A stretch of 64,000 bases of DNA from NCBI RefSeq assembly GCF_019469205.1, contig NZ_CP048265.1, forward strand, positions 186,001 through 250,000. Direction: 5' to 3'. A model generated the notes under the pieces. It was not told where the DNA came from. It worked only from the letters and a program-made list of their open reading frames with translations, and ran no database searches. This DNA comes from Gilliamella sp. ESL0405 (GTDB lineage Bacteria; Pseudomonadota; Gammaproteobacteria; Enterobacterales; Orbaceae). The first letter of the stretch is position 1. Each line of letters begins with the position of its first letter. Made by a program: the position numbers and the translations under genes. Positions 1 to 12,371 of the stretch are shown one piece after another.

Positions 1-1589
1 TTAGCAGTGGCTGGCATCAACTGCATTAAACCACTCGCCCCGGCAGGCGATTGAATTGCTGTGTTAAAAGCGCTTTCCTGACGAGTGATCGCTAAAGCAT
101 AAGATAACGGAATGGTTTTATCTTTTAAGGCATCTTTATACAGCCCTAAGTACATTATCGGTAAGCGTTCAGTCCAATTATCCCATAGTTTACCGGAAAT
201 TGTGGCTAAAATACTTAAATCGCCCCAACCTTTCTGATGAGCATATATGGCTAGATCTAAATAGGCTTTCGCTTGAGTCTCATTTTTTAAGACCGCACGC
301 CATTCGGCAACCGACTCGGACATCATACCTAATAATCTTAACTCTTTTATTCTTTTTACCGCAAGTTGATTGTCGTATTTGCTGTTAAGTGTATTGATTT
401 GAGCAGATGACGGGGTTTTCGATTGATTATTAACAATATAAGGTTTTTTGAGCGTTTGAGCACTTATCATGCCGTAAAAACCACGATTAGTCTTCAATTT
501 TTCTAAAATTTCATGGGCTTGTTTGGTCTCTTTCTTATCTAATAGCACACGCGCTTGCCAATATTGCCAGTCCTCTTTTAATTGATCTTCAGGCGTAAGT
601 TGTGTTAACCAATAGGCTAAATCTTTATAGTTGTTGTCATCGATTGCCTTACGAATGCGTTTTTCAACTAAGGTAGTATCATGACTTTGGGCAATATAAT
701 CATCTCGCCATTTTATTTGTTCATCGGTTGCAAGATCACTGAAATAACTATTAGCCAGACTTTTTCGTAGCAGGTTTTGCTCGGTTTGAGACAGTTTTTG
801 CTTTTCAATTAATTGTGGCAATAAAGTCGCCGCTACATTCATATCGGCTTTAGCTAACCGTGGAAAAGTTGCCATAACAATTTTTTTAGTAAACGGACTG
901 GCGCCAATATTTTTAGAAAAGTCTTCTATTTTTCGAGGATTTTCTAATAGGGCTAATAAATGCGTTTTCGTGGTTTGATAATTTGCATCTAATTGGTTGG
1001 CTAAATAACGTGCCAACTTAAGGTTGTTTGCTTCAAACGCAAGTTCGACACGTAATAAGATCATATTTGCGGTGCGTTTTCCACTTTTAGACCAGGCATC
1101 AAGTAGCGGATCGCAGGCGGAAGGAAGCTCTTTGCCTGTCTTCCATAATGATTCGACCGAATCGAGGACGCCTTGTTTATTGTTTAGTTGTAATAATGCA
1201 TATTGATTTCGGCAAAAGGACGAAGTTGAATCATCTTTGGGAAACGAGATAATCGCTGACCAATCTTTTCGATTGGTTAATTCGGTTAGATATGTTTGAG
1301 TGAGCGAAGATGTTAATGGAAAGTTTGGATATTGACGGACAAAATTACTGACTAAATCAGGGCTAACCGTTTTGCGATTAAGTTGAAAAAACTGTGCGGC
1401 TGCATAAGGGTATAATGGATAGTCTGTTAGTGTATTGAGCAGTTTGAATTGTTCATCATAACTCAGTGTTTGATAGGTATTTTGCCATTTTTTGAAGCTT
1501 TCTCTTAACGTAATTTGAGTATTATTTGCCCATACATTATTTGTCACTAATAAACTAACAATCAAGAAACATCGAAATACAAAACTCAT
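1..1589 (-). CDS. slt: Soluble lytic murein transglycosylase, partial (3' end outside window)
   Basis: Reading back from ATG at 1587-1589, the frame stays open to the window edge. It starts with a Sec-type signal peptide (MSFVFRCFLIVSLLVTNNVWA) and runs through a long helical region typical of the Slt70 superhelical doughnut. It ends at the edge in ESAFNTAIQSPAGASGLMQ followed by LMPATA, the catalytic lysozyme-like motif; the E of QESAF is the expected catalytic acid. The enzyme cleaves the MurNAc-GlcNAc bond of peptidoglycan in the periplasm, releasing 1,6-anhydromuropeptides. About 530 residues are visible; the last part of the catalytic domain is outside. It is divergent from iscR with a 163-bp gap. 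Confidence 0.93.
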   Translation of the reverse strand, partial: MSFVFRCFLIVSLLVTNNVWANNTQITLRESFKKWQNTYQTLSYDEQFKLLNTLTDYPLYPYAAAQFFQLNRKTVSPDLVSNFVRQYPNFPLTSSLTQTYLTELTNRKDWSAIISFPKDDSTSSFCRNQYALLQLNNKQGVLDSVESLWKTGKELPSACDPLLDAWSKSGKRTANMILLRVELAFEANNLKLARYLANQLDANYQTTKTHLLALLENPRKIEDFSKNIGASPFTKKIVMATFPRLAKADMNVAATLLPQLIEKQKLSQTEQNLLRKSLANSYFSDLATDEQIKWRDDYIAQSHDTTLVEKRIRKAIDDNNYKDLAYWLTQLTPEDQLKEDWQYWQARVLLDKKETKQAHEILEKLKTNRGFYGMISAQTLKKPYIVNNQSKTPSSAQINTLNSKYDNQLAVKRIKELRLLGMMSESVAEWRAVLKNETQAKAYLDLAIYAHQKGWGDLSILATISGKLWDNWTERLPIMYLGLYKDALKDKTIPLSYALAITRQESAFNTAIQSPAGASGLMQLMPATA

Positions 1590-1667
1590 TTTCTAACCCC
1601 TGCATCAAATTGGAGTGCTAGATTAGCATATTTTGTTATCAATCGTCGATGAAAGAAGCGATAGATT

Positions 1668-1724
1668 AATTCCCACTAAAATAGTCAACTAAATACTTGA
1701 CTAAAATTAAAGGAAATATAAAAT
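1668..1724 (+). promoter_or_regulatory. iscR promoter with two tandem type-1 IscR sites
   Basis: A sigma-70-like promoter is visible: -35 TTGACT at 1697-1702, 16-bp spacer, -10 TAAAAT at 1719-1724. Two 25-bp segments fit the type-1 IscR consensus known from E. coli (ATASYYGACTRWWWYAGTCRRSTAT). The one at 1668-1692 matches best in its right half (TAGTCAACTA). The one at 1693-1717 matches perfectly in its left half (ATACTTGACT). The second contains the -35 box, so [2Fe-2S]-IscR bound there should block RNA polymerase. This predicts autorepression when Fe-S clusters are plentiful. Confidence 0.75.
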
Positions 1725-1752
1725 ATTCACATTACACACAGGGGAATGATTA

Positions 1753-2208
1753 ATGAAATTGACATCAAAAGGGCGATATGCGGTAACCGCAATGTTAGAT
1801 GTGGCATTGCATTCACAATCAGGCCCTGTATCACTCGCTGATATTTCAGAACGTCAGGAAATATCACTATCTTATCTTGAACAACTATTTTCTCGTTTAC
1901 GTAAAAATGGCTTAGTAACCAGTGTTCGTGGTCCGGGTGGCGGTTACGTTCTCAGCCGTAGTATGGATCAAATCGCCATAAGCTCAATTGTCAAAGCCGT
2001 AAATGAAACCGTTCATGCAACAAAATGTCATGGTCAAGATGGGTGTCAAGGCGGTGTAAGATGTTTAACCCACTCTTTATGGAATGACTTAAGCGAGCGC
2101 ATTGAAGAGTTTTTAACCAGTATCACGCTAAGTGAATTAGTCAACAATAAAGAAGTTAAAGCAGTAGCGAATCGACAAAGTCATATCCAACACGTCACAA
2201 TTAGTTAA
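1753..2208 (+). CDS. iscR: Fe-S cluster-sensing transcriptional regulator IscR
   Basis: 151-residue Rrf2-family regulator, close to the E. coli length (162). The N-terminal winged helix-turn-helix (residues 1-60) includes the family motif [13 protein letters not shown] and the wing RGPGGGY. The cluster ligands C92, C98 and C104 and the following H107 are all present in [17 protein letters not shown]. IscR represses its own operon as [2Fe-2S] protein and activates other Fe-S genes as apoprotein. ATG at 1753 follows AGGGG (1740-1744) with good spacing. First gene of the isc operon, 45 bp before iscS; tandem type-1 sites lie over its promoter. Confidence 0.97.
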   Translation: MKLTSKGRYAVTAMLDVALHSQSGPVSLADISERQEISLSYLEQLFSRLRKNGLVTSVRGPGGGYVLSRSMDQIAISSIVKAVNETVHATKCHGQDGCQGGVRCLTHSLWNDLSERIEEFLTSITLSELVNNKEVKAVANRQSHIQHVTIS

Positions 2209-2253
2209 GAACTATTATACAGATATACAGAATTTGTTTTTTGGGAGCAGTTA

Positions 2254-3468
2254 ATGAAATTACCTATTTATATGGATTACGCAGCAACAACGCCTGTTGA
2301 TCCTAGAGTTGCTGACAAAATGATGCAATATTTAACCTTAGATGGTATTTTTGGTAATCCGGCATCTCGTTCACATAAATTTGGTTGGCAAGCCGAAGAA
2401 GCGGTTGATATTGCCCGTAACCAAATTGCCGATCTTATTGGCGCTGATTCACGGGAAATTGTTTTTACTTCTGGGGCAACTGAGGCTGATAATCTGGCTA
2501 TCAAAGGCGCAGCGCATTTTAATAAAGCCAAAGGTAAACACATCATAACTTGTAAAACTGAACATAAAGCCGTACTTGATACTTGCCGTCAACTTGAGCG
2601 AGAAGGGTATGAAGTGACTTATTTAGCCCCGGAATCTGACGGCATACTTGATCTTAATAAGCTTGCACAGGCGATGCGTAGCGATACGACCGTTGTCTCG
2701 ATTATGCATGTCAATAATGAAACCGGCGTGATACAAGATATCGAAAAAATCGGTGAAATGTGCCGTGAAAGAGGCATTGTTTTTCATGTTGATGCCACTC
2801 AAGCTGTGGGTAAATTACCGATTGATGTATCGAAATTAAAAGTCGATTTAATGTCATTTTCCGGTCATAAAATCTATGGACCAAAAGGCATCGGTGGGCT
2901 TTATGTACGACGTAAACCACGGGTACGCATTGAAGCACAAATGCACGGTGGTGGGCATGAGCGTGGTATGCGTTCGGGTACATTACCTGTACATCAAATT
3001 GTTGGCATGGGCGAAGCCTACCGTATTGCCAAAGAGGAAATGGCAACTGAAATGCCACGATTATTAGCCCTAAAAAATCGGTTATGGAATGGTTTAAAAG
3101 ATATTGAAGAAGTGTACTTAAATGGCTCTTTAGAGCACAGCGCACCAAATATCTTAAACGTTAGCTTTGCTTATATTGAGGGCGAATCATTAATGATGGC
3201 ATTAAAAGATTTAGCAGTGTCCTCAGGCTCTGCCTGTACATCGGCAAGCTTAGAGCCTTCTTATGTACTGCGTGCATTAGGACTTAATGATGAGCTTGCC
3301 CATAGCTCGATTCGTTTTTCATTAGGACGATTTAGTACAGAAGAAGAAGTTGATTATGTCATTAAATTGATTAAAGACTCTATCGATAAGTTAAGGGATC
3401 TTTCCCCACTTTGGGAAATGTTTAAAGATGGTGTTGATTTAACGACAATCAAATGGTCAGCCCATTAA
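2254..3468 (+). CDS. iscS: Cysteine desulfurase IscS
   Basis: 404 residues, the same size as E. coli IscS. It is a class V aminotransferase-fold PLP enzyme that takes sulfur from cysteine as a persulfide and passes it to IscU, TusA and other acceptors. The PLP lysine K206 ([10 protein letters not shown]) and the persulfide cysteine C328 ([10 protein letters not shown]) are at their usual positions; H104 (TEHKAV) is also present. The ribosome-binding site GGGAG (2243-2247) lies within an 11-nt stretch (2241-2251) that can pair with the core of the RyhB-like RNA at 63709-63719. Second gene of the isc operon. Confidence 0.98.
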   Translation: MKLPIYMDYAATTPVDPRVADKMMQYLTLDGIFGNPASRSHKFGWQAEEAVDIARNQIADLIGADSREIVFTSGATEADNLAIKGAAHFNKAKGKHIITCKTEHKAVLDTCRQLEREGYEVTYLAPESDGILDLNKLAQAMRSDTTVVSIMHVNNETGVIQDIEKIGEMCRERGIVFHVDATQAVGKLPIDVSKLKVDLMSFSGHKIYGPKGIGGLYVRRKPRVRIEAQMHGGGHERGMRSGTLPVHQIVGMGEAYRIAKEEMATEMPRLLALKNRLWNGLKDIEEVYLNGSLEHSAPNILNVSFAYIEGESLMMALKDLAVSSGSACTSASLEPSYVLRALGLNDELAHSSIRFSLGRFSTEEEVDYVIKLIKDSIDKLRDLSPLWEMFKDGVDLTTIKWSAH

Positions 3469-3483
3469 AATTAGGAGTAAATT

Positions 3484-3870
3484 ATGGCATATAGCGAAAA
3501 AGTCGTTGATCATTATGAAAACCCTCGTAATGTGGGTTCATTCGATCAAAATGATCCTAATGTTGGTAGTGGTATGGTCGGTGCGCCAGCATGTGGTGAT
3601 GTAATGCGATTACAAATCAAAGTTAACGATGAAGGCATTATTGAAGATGCTAAATTTAAAACCTATGGTTGTGGTAGTGCGATTGCTTCGAGCTCTTTAG
3701 TGACCGAATGGATCAAAGGTAAATCGCTCGATGAAGCACAAGCGATTAAAAATACCGATATTGCCAAAGAGCTGGCATTGCCGCCGGTTAAAATTCACTG
3801 TTCAATTTTAGCCGAAGATGCAATTAAAGCAGCAATTGATGACTATAAAACTAAAAAAGGACAACGTTAA
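3484..3870 (+). CDS. iscU: Fe-S cluster assembly scaffold IscU
   Basis: 128 residues, the standard IscU length. All three cluster-ligand cysteines are present: C37 (GAPACGD), C63 (YGCGSA) and C106 (KIHCSILA). The HscA-recognition motif LPPVK immediately precedes C106. IscU assembles a [2Fe-2S] cluster using sulfur from IscS; HscA/HscB then promote its transfer. The stop codon overlaps the iscA start by one base, which suggests translational coupling. Confidence 0.98.
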   Translation: MAYSEKVVDHYENPRNVGSFDQNDPNVGSGMVGAPACGDVMRLQIKVNDEGIIEDAKFKTYGCGSAIASSSLVTEWIKGKSLDEAQAIKNTDIAKELALPPVKIHCSILAEDAIKAAIDDYKTKKGQR

Positions 3871-4193
3871 TGGCAATTACATTAACTACTCGCGCAGCCA
3901 ATCGAGTTCAAGCGTTTTTAGCTAATCGCGGAAAAGGCGTTGGGCTCAGACTTGGCATTAAAACATCGGGTTGTTCGGGTATGGCTTATGTTTTAGAGTT
4001 TGCCGATACAATTAACGATGATGATAGCGTTTTTGAAGACAAAGATGTAAAAGTCATCGTCGATAAAAAAAGTTTAGTTTACATTGACGGCACCGAACTT
4101 GATTTTGTCAAAGAAGGCTTAAACGAAGGCTTTAAATTTAATAATCCTAATGCGCATAACGAATGTGGTTGTGGCGAAAGCTTTAATGTTTAA
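3870..4193 (+). CDS. iscA: A-type iron-sulfur carrier IscA
   Basis: 107 residues, as in E. coli. The three ligand cysteines of the HesB/IscA family are at C35 (SGCSG), C99 and C101 (ECGCGESF). The protein carries or delivers Fe-S clusters, mainly to [4Fe-4S] targets. It starts on the last base of the iscU stop codon. Confidence 0.98.
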   Translation: MAITLTTRAANRVQAFLANRGKGVGLRLGIKTSGCSGMAYVLEFADTINDDDSVFEDKDVKVIVDKKSLVYIDGTELDFVKEGLNEGFKFNNPNAHNECGCGESFNV

Positions 4194-4201
4194 TTGGAGC
4201 G

Positions 4202-4726
4202 ATGATTGTGGATAACTATTTTGAGCTGTTTCAATTGCCGATAAGTTTACCTGTCGATATGGCGCATTTAACTGCGCACTATCAGCAGCTACAAAGACAG
4301 TATCATCCGGATAATTTTGCTAATGCAACTGATAGCGAAAAAGTGGCAATTATTCAAAAGTCGGCAATGATTAATGATGCTTATCAAACCCTTAAAGATC
4401 CAATTAAAGCGGCGCAATATCTGTTGTCTTTACAAGGATTCGATGTGGAAATAGAGCAAAATATTATTCATGATGCTGACTTTTTAATGGAACAATTCAC
4501 CTTGCGTGAACAGCTTGATGAGATCGAACAGCAGGCGAACTTTGCCCTTTTGGATGATTTTGATGCGCAAATATCAGAGCGAAAGCGAGCGGTCTACCAG
4601 CAACTATTGCAACATATAGCAAAGCAAGATTGGCAATTAGCACTGAATCAAATCTATAAAATCCGTTATCTAGCTAGATTGATTGAACACATCGAAAAGT
4701 TACAAGAAAAACAATTTCCTTTATAA
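4202..4726 (+). CDS. hscB: Co-chaperone HscB (J-domain protein of the isc system)
   Basis: About 172-174 residues, as expected for HscB. The N-terminal J domain carries the HPD motif (RQYHPDNF), and the C-terminal part is the helical IscU-binding domain. HscB delivers IscU to HscA and stimulates its ATPase. Start choice is uncertain. ATG 4202 lies only 3 bases after the GGAG at 4196-4199. GTG 4208 is better spaced and would give (M)DNYFELF, matching the MDYFTLF start of E. coli HscB. Confidence 0.95.
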   Translation: MIVDNYFELFQLPISLPVDMAHLTAHYQQLQRQYHPDNFANATDSEKVAIIQKSAMINDAYQTLKDPIKAAQYLLSLQGFDVEIEQNIIHDADFLMEQFTLREQLDEIEQQANFALLDDFDAQISERKRAVYQQLLQHIAKQDWQLALNQIYKIRYLARLIEHIEKLQEKQFPL

Positions 4727-4763
4727 TTTAAGATAAGTCACACATCAATTAGAGATAGATTAA

Positions 4764-6623
4764 ATGGTTTTATTACAGATCAGTGAACCGGGACAAACCC
4801 CAGAACCTCATCAGCGCCGCCTTGCGGTCGGCATCGATCTTGGTACAACAAATTCATTAGTGGCAACAGTGCGTAGTGGCAAATCAGAAGTACTGCCCGA
4901 TCTAGAGGGTGAGGCATTACTTCCTTCGGTTGTTCATTATGGCCTTGATCATGATGATAATATGATTATTACTGTCGGTAAAAATGCCAAAACTAGTGCG
5001 ACCAGTGATCCGCAAAATACCGTCAGTTCAGTAAAACGGCTAATGGGGCGAAGCGAAGCTGATATTGATGTCTCGCATTTTCCCTATTCCTTTTCATTTA
5101 CTGAAAATGGCGTGCCTTTATTAAATTTACCCAATATTAAAGTCAATCCAATTCAAGTATCAGCAGAAATTTTAGTTGCGCTGGCTGAGCGAGCTAAGCA
5201 GAGCTTACAAGGTGAAATAGACGGTGCGGTCATTACCGTTCCAGCCTACTTTGATGATGCCCAACGACAAGCAACCAAAGATGCGGCTAAATTAGCCGGG
5301 TTGCATGTTCTTCGTCTGTTAAATGAGCCAACTGCCGCTGCCATTGCTTATGGTTTGGATTCGGGCAAAGAAGGCGTAATTGCGGTTTATGATTTAGGTG
5401 GCGGCACGTTTGATATCTCTATTCTTCGACTACATAAAGGGGTTTTTGAAGTACTGGCTACCGGTGGCGATTCTGCCCTCGGCGGGGATGATTTTGATCG
5501 GTTAGTGGCGAATTACATCAAAACGCAGTTAGGTATAGATTCTGCTGATGATCATCGCTTAAACCAACAAATTCTTAATCAAGCTGTCGAAGCTAAGATA
5601 GCCTTAAGCCAGCAAGAGAGTGTGGAATGTCAGATTAATAATCAAACATTAACCATTACCCGAACGCAGTTTGAACAACTCATTGAGCCATTAGTTAAGC
5701 GAACTTTAGCCGTTTGTCGACGAGCGTTGAAAGATGCCAATATCGATGCCGATGAGGTGTCAGAAGTGGTGATGGTTGGTGGGTCAACTCGTGTGCCATT
5801 AGTCCGTCAACTCGTTGCTAACTATTTTAGGACTGAACCATTAACCTCAATCGATCCAGATCAGGTGGTGGCAATCGGTGCTGCCATTCAAGCTGATATC
5901 TTAGTTGGCAATAAGCCAGATTCTGATATGTTATTGCTTGATGTCATTCCACTGTCTTTAGGGATCGAAACCATGGGGCAATTGGTTGAAAAAATCATTC
6001 CTCGTAATAGCACGATACCTTGCGCACGTGCACAAGAGTTTACCACTTTTAAAGATGGGCAAACGGCGATGATGATTCATGTGCTACAAGGAGAACGGGA
6101 AACGGTTGCCGATTGCCGTTCGCTAGCGCAGTTTACGCTACGTGGGATTCCGCCAATGCCAGCTGGGGGCGCGCATATACGTGTGACGTTTCAAGTTGAT
6201 GCTGACGGTTTATTAAGCGTCAGCGCCATGGAAAAATCAACCGGGGTTGAAGCAGCCATTCAAGTCAAGCCTTCTTACGGTTTAACCGATAATGAAATTG
6301 CTAACATGATTCAAGATTCAATTAGTCATGCCCAAGAAGATAAACAAGCTAGAATGCTTGCTGAACAAAAAGTTGAAGCAGCAAGAGTGCTGGAAACACT
6401 ACAAAGCGCTTTAGATAAAGATGCTGATTTATTAAGCCCAGCGGAACTGGAACAAATTTTAGCCGCTAAACATCAATTACAACTCGCCAGTGAATCTGAC
6501 GATCGTTACCGCATTCAAGCGCAAATTAAAATTGTTGATAGTGTTACGCAAAACTTTGCGGCTAAACGTATGGACAGATCAATCCGTCATGCATTAACCG
6601 GTCACAATGTTAATGATATTTAA
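4764..6623 (+). CDS. hscA: Hsp70-class chaperone HscA
   Basis: 619 residues (E. coli 616). The ATPase domain begins with [14 protein letters not shown], has the connecting [10 protein letters not shown] and the second phosphate motif [11 protein letters not shown]. The linker near [13 protein letters not shown] leads into the substrate-binding domain, which in this family binds the LPPVK motif of IscU. Its position between hscB and fdx, and the N-terminal [10 protein letters not shown] segment shared with E. coli HscA, separate it from DnaK. It acts in ATP-dependent release of Fe-S clusters from IscU. Confidence 0.98.
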   Translation: MVLLQISEPGQTPEPHQRRLAVGIDLGTTNSLVATVRSGKSEVLPDLEGEALLPSVVHYGLDHDDNMIITVGKNAKTSATSDPQNTVSSVKRLMGRSEADIDVSHFPYSFSFTENGVPLLNLPNIKVNPIQVSAEILVALAERAKQSLQGEIDGAVITVPAYFDDAQRQATKDAAKLAGLHVLRLLNEPTAAAIAYGLDSGKEGVIAVYDLGGGTFDISILRLHKGVFEVLATGGDSALGGDDFDRLVANYIKTQLGIDSADDHRLNQQILNQAVEAKIALSQQESVECQINNQTLTITRTQFEQLIEPLVKRTLAVCRRALKDANIDADEVSEVVMVGGSTRVPLVRQLVANYFRTEPLTSIDPDQVVAIGAAIQADILVGNKPDSDMLLLDVIPLSLGIETMGQLVEKIIPRNSTIPCARAQEFTTFKDGQTAMMIHVLQGERETVADCRSLAQFTLRGIPPMPAGGAHIRVTFQVDADGLLSVSAMEKSTGVEAAIQVKPSYGLTDNEIANMIQDSISHAQEDKQARMLAEQKVEAARVLETLQSALDKDADLLSPAELEQILAAKHQLQLASESDDRYRIQAQIKIVDSVTQNFAAKRMDRSIRHALTGHNVNDI

Positions 6624-6637
6624 CTAACGAGATTATT

Positions 6638-6976
6638 ATGCCAAAAATTACTTTTTTACCTAATGCCGATCTTTGCCCGGAGGGAAAAACCGTTGAAGCA
6701 GAGGAAGGCGAATCTATATTAGAAGTTGCTTTACGCAATGATATTGAAATTGAGCATGCTTGTGAAATGTCGTGTGCTTGCTCGACTTGTCACTGTATTG
6801 TCCGTAAAGGATTTGATTCACTGCAAGAGAGTGATGAACAAGAAGATGATATGCTTGATAAAGCGTGGGGCGTTGAGCCACATAGCCGTCTGAGCTGTCA
6901 GGCACGAGTTGCTGATGAAGATTTAGAAGTAGAAATTCCAAGATATAGTCTTAATCACGCCAAAGAAGATCATTAA
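6638..6976 (+). CDS. fdx: [2Fe-2S] ferredoxin of the isc operon
   Basis: 112-residue adrenodoxin-type ferredoxin (E. coli 111). Cluster cysteines are in ACEMSCACSTCHCIV plus the distal SCQARV. It provides electrons during cluster assembly on IscU. It is the last gene of the operon: a hairpin terminator begins four bases after the stop. iscX, which follows fdx in E. coli, is not found here. Confidence 0.98.
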   Translation: MPKITFLPNADLCPEGKTVEAEEGESILEVALRNDIEIEHACEMSCACSTCHCIVRKGFDSLQESDEQEDDMLDKAWGVEPHSRLSCQARVADEDLEVEIPRYSLNHAKEDH

Positions 6977-6979
6977 TTC

Positions 6980-7000
6980 GTCGCCATAATGGCGACTTTT
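6980..7000 (+). terminator. Rho-independent terminator of the isc operon
   Basis: Six-base-pair stem GTCGCC (6980-6985) / GGCGAC (6991-6996), loop ATAAT, then TTTT. It lies immediately after fdx. Confidence 0.85.
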
Positions 7001-7103
7001 ATCACGCTATATCGGCTATCTTTATTAAGTGTATTCAATCGTTTTTATGCCGATAATGTGATTTTGGTATTTTCTATCTTGCCTTACTTTTATTTGAGAG
7101 TTA

Positions 7104-7255
7104 ATGGCTGACATTGAATATCAGGTATTATCCAAAAAAGATAACCTACTTTACGGGTATGAAGTCAAAATAAGCAGATTGATAAATCACTAAAAGAGCA
7201 AAATTTAGCGAGTAACTATTCTATTGACGCTCTTATTAACTATCGAACTATCTAA
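7104..7255 (+). pseudogene. Possible frameshifted small ORF of unknown function
   Basis: In the 650-bp gap between fdx and rpsJ, ATG at 7104 opens a frame reading MADIEYQVLSKKDNLLYGYE and ending at TAA after 29 codons. The -1 frame picks up at the AAAA run near 7167-7170 and stays open as KQIDKSLKEQNLASNYSIDA plus LINYRTI to the stop at 7253-7255. One missing A would join them into about 50 residues of soluble-looking protein. I do not recognise the family. A chance open frame is quite possible. Confidence 0.3.
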
Positions 7256-7402
7256 TCTCATCTTGCTAACCTCATCTCGTAAATCTTCGTCCGATGCGCT
7301 ATCGCAAGTGTCGCCTTAGAAAATTGCCGGTGTTTAGTTTTTGACAACTCAGTTTATTTGCTAACGATATCTAATTATCGATAAGTTTTGATGAATTACT
7401 CC

Positions 7403-7430
7403 TTGCATTAGTTGATTATTTACGTATAAT
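7403..7430 (+). promoter_or_regulatory. Probable S10 operon promoter
   Basis: TTGCAT (7403-7408), 16-bp spacer, TATAAT (7425-7430). Transcription would begin near 7437, leaving an untranslated leader of about 190 nt before rpsJ, close to the E. coli S10 leader. A second TATAAT at 7479-7484 has no good -35. Confidence 0.65.
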
Positions 7431-7436
7431 TGACGC

Positions 7437-7940
<504 letters not shown>

Positions 7941-7971
7941 TCCTAGGCTGAATGATTGAGAGGTCGAAACA

Positions 7972-8598
7972 ATGATTGGTTTAATCGGTCGTAAAGTAGG
8001 AATGACACGAATCTTCACCGAAGAGGGTGTTTCTATTCCTGTCACCGTAGTTGAAGTTCAAAGCAACCGCATTACACAAGTTAAAACACTTGAGAATGAC
8101 GGTTATCAAGCCATTCAGGTTACTACTGGCAGCAAAAAAGCAAGCCGTGTAAACAAACCTGAAGCAGGTCATTTCGCTAAGGCTGGCGTTGAAGCTGGTC
8201 GTGGTCTATGGGAATTCCGTTTTGAAGAAGGCGAATTTACTGTAGGTCAAAGTATTAACGTTGATATTTTCACAGACGTTAAAAAAGTTGATGTTACTGG
8301 TACATCTAAAGGTAAAGGTTTTGCTGGCGTAACTAAACGTTGGAATTTCCGTACTCAAGATGCAACACATGGTAACTCTTTGGCACACCGTGGTCATGGC
8401 TCTATTGGTCAAAACCAAACTCCGGGTAAAGTGTTCAAAGGTCGTAAAATGGCAGGTCACCTAGGTAATGAACGTGTAACCGTTCAAAACTTAGATATTG
8501 TACGTGTTGATGCAGAGCGTAACCTTTTATTAATTAAAGGTGCTGTTCCTGGCGCAATCAATAGTGACGTAATTGTTAAACCGGCAATCAAGGCTTAA
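7972..8598 (+). CDS. rplC: 50S ribosomal protein L3
   Basis: 208 residues (E. coli 209), starting [15 protein letters not shown]. The loop around [20 protein letters not shown], which reaches toward the peptidyl transferase centre, is intact, including the glutamine methylated in E. coli. Early assembly protein; second gene of the S10 operon. Confidence 0.99.
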   Translation: MIGLIGRKVGMTRIFTEEGVSIPVTVVEVQSNRITQVKTLENDGYQAIQVTTGSKKASRVNKPEAGHFAKAGVEAGRGLWEFRFEEGEFTVGQSINVDIFTDVKKVDVTGTSKGKGFAGVTKRWNFRTQDATHGNSLAHRGHGSIGQNQTPGKVFKGRKMAGHLGNERVTVQNLDIVRVDAERNLLLIKGAVPGAINSDVIVKPAIKA

Positions 8599-8614
8599 CG
8601 TCGAGGAGATAGAG

Positions 8615-9217
8615 ATGGAATTAGTAGTAAAAGACGCGCAAGCGCTTTCTGTTTCCGAAACTACCTTCGGACGTGAGTTTAATGAAGCGTTAGTTCATCA
8701 AGTAGTTGTTGCTTATGCATCTGCTGCTCGTCAAGGCTCACGCGCACAAAAAACTCGTGCAGAAATCGCTGGTTCAGGCAAAAAACCATGGCGTCAAAAA
8801 GGCACAGGTCGTGCTCGTTCAGGTTCTATTAAGAGCCCAATTTGGCGTAGTGGTGGTGTAACATTTGCAGCAAAACCACAAGATCATAGCCAAAAAGTTA
8901 ACCGTAAAATGTATCGTGGTGCATTAAAGAGTATTTTCTCTGAATTAGTGCGTCAAGAGCGTTTAGTTGTAGTTGAAAACTTTACTGTTGAAGCACCTAA
9001 GACTAAATTATTAACTCAGAAATTAAATGATATGAACTTAAATGATGTTCTTATTATCTGTTCTGAAGTTGATGAAAATCTTTTCTTAGCAGCACGTAAC
9101 TTACATAAAGTTGATGTGCGTGATGTGGCAGGTATTGATCCAGTTAGTTTGATTGCATTTGACAAAGTGGTTATCACTGTTGATGCCGTTAAACAAGTAG
9201 AGGAGATGTTAGCATGA
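8615..9217 (+). CDS. rplD: 50S ribosomal protein L4
   Basis: The open frame extends upstream to 8573, inside rplC. ATG 8615, preceded by GAGGAGAT and giving MELVVKDAQ, fits the family start and yields 200 residues (E. coli 201). The [16 protein letters not shown] loop that lines the exit tunnel is present. In enterics L4 is also the repressor of its own operon through the S10 leader. Its TGA overlaps the rplW ATG by four bases. Confidence 0.98.
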   Translation: MELVVKDAQALSVSETTFGREFNEALVHQVVVAYASAARQGSRAQKTRAEIAGSGKKPWRQKGTGRARSGSIKSPIWRSGGVTFAAKPQDHSQKVNRKMYRGALKSIFSELVRQERLVVVENFTVEAPKTKLLTQKLNDMNLNDVLIICSEVDENLFLAARNLHKVDVRDVAGIDPVSLIAFDKVVITVDAVKQVEEMLA

Positions 9218-9516
9218 TTCGTGAAGAGCGTCTGCTGAAAGTCCTGCGAGCACCACATGTTTCTGAAAAAGCATCTATTTCAATGGAAAAAACAAATACA
9301 TTAGTATTGAAAGTTGCTAAAGATGCTACTAAGAGAGAGATTAAAGCCGCAGTTGAACAACTATTTGAAGTTAAAGTAGATGACGTAAATACACTTGTTG
9401 TTAAAGGCAAAGTAAAACGTCGTGGTCAACAAATTGGTCGCCGTAGCGACTGGAAAAAAGCTTACGTTACTTTAGCAGAAGGTCAGAATTTAGACCTTGC
9501 TGGCGTCGCTGAGTAA
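9214..9516 (+). CDS. rplW: 50S ribosomal protein L23
   Basis: 100 residues, as in E. coli. The family motif KVSEKAS-type start ([14 protein letters not shown]) and the basic [25 protein letters not shown] tail are visible. L23 sits at the tunnel exit and docks trigger factor and SRP. ATGA overlap with rplD. Confidence 0.99.
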   Translation: MIREERLLKVLRAPHVSEKASISMEKTNTLVLKVAKDATKREIKAAVEQLFEVKVDDVNTLVVKGKVKRRGQQIGRRSDWKKAYVTLAEGQNLDLAGVAE

Positions 9517-10359
<843 letters not shown>

Positions 10360-10363
10360 TTAA

Positions 10364-10657
<294 letters not shown>

Positions 10658-10661
10658 GTAG

Positions 10662-11003
<342 letters not shown>

Positions 11004-11017
11004 GCTGGAGAATAGCA

Positions 11018-11755
11018 ATGGGTCAAAAAGTAAATCCAAATGGTATCCGATTAGGCATTGTCAAGCCTTGGACATCTACATGGTATTCGGGTACAAAGAC
11101 ATTCGCTGATAATTTAGAAAGTGATTTTAGAGTGCGAGAATTCTTAAACAAAGAATTAGCACAAGCGTCAATCTCTAAAATTGTAATCGACCGTTCAGCA
11201 GAAACTAACGTTCGTATTACTATCCATACTGCTCGTCCGGGTATTGTGATTGGTAAAAAAGGCGAGGACGTTGAAAAATTACGTAATGCCGTAGCTTCTA
11301 TTGTCAATAAATACAAAGACAAAAGAGAGAAACGTGATGTTGCAGTACAAATTAATATTGCTGAAGTTCGTAAACCTGAACTTGATGCAAAATTAGTTGC
11401 TGACAGTATTACCTCTCAGTTAGAACGCCGTGTTATGTTCCGTCGTGCTATGAAACGTGCGGTACAAAACGCAATGAAAGCGGGTGCTAAAGGTATCAAA
11501 GTTGAAGTAAGTGGTCGTTTAGGCGGCGCTGAAATCGCTCGTAGTGAATGGTATCGTGAAGGTCGTGTACCTCTACATACTCTACGTGCTGATATCGACT
11601 ATGGTACATCTGAAGCATTAACTACCTATGGTATTATTGGTGTTAAAGTGTGGATCTTCAAAGGTGAGATCCTTGGTGGTATGGCTGCCGTTGAACAAGC
11701 AGAAAAACAACCTGCTGCTCAACCGAAAAAGCAGCGCAAAGGCCGAAAACAATAA
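11018..11755 (+). CDS. rpsC: 30S ribosomal protein S3
   Basis: 245 residues, slightly longer than in E. coli (233). It begins [17 protein letters not shown]. The KH domain has the GxxG loop in [14 protein letters not shown]. The C-terminal tail is rich in Gln, Pro and Lys ([18 protein letters not shown]), similar to the enteric tail. S3 helps form the mRNA entry channel. Confidence 0.98.
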   Translation: MGQKVNPNGIRLGIVKPWTSTWYSGTKTFADNLESDFRVREFLNKELAQASISKIVIDRSAETNVRITIHTARPGIVIGKKGEDVEKLRNAVASIVNKYKDKREKRDVAVQINIAEVRKPELDAKLVADSITSQLERRVMFRRAMKRAVQNAMKAGAKGIKVEVSGRLGGAEIARSEWYREGRVPLHTLRADIDYGTSEALTTYGIIGVKVWIFKGEILGGMAAVEQAEKQPAAQPKKQRKGRKQ

Positions 11756-12178
<423 letters not shown>

Positions 12179-12370
12179 ATGAAAGCAAAAGAGCTACGCG
12201 AAAAAAGCGTTGAAGAGTTAAATACTGAACTTCTTAATTTATTACGTGAGCAATTTAACTTACGTATGCAATTAGCTGGGGGTCAGTTAACACAGACTCA
12301 TATGTTAAAACAAGTGCGTCGTAATATTGCACGTGTTAAAACATTATTAACTGAGAAGGCGGGTGCGTAA
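12179..12370 (+). CDS. rpmC: 50S ribosomal protein L29
   Basis: 63 residues, as in E. coli, with the coiled [19 protein letters not shown] start. It lies near the tunnel exit next to L23 and begins on the base after the rplP stop. Confidence 0.98.
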   Translation: MKAKELREKSVEELNTELLNLLREQFNLRMQLAGGQLTQTHMLKQVRRNIARVKTLLTEKAGA

Positions 12371-12371
12371 T

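Noticed and set aside
2711-3148. 145-codon minus-strand open frame opposite iscS
   Set aside because: Antisense to a strongly conserved gene, with no ribosome-binding site or family resemblance.
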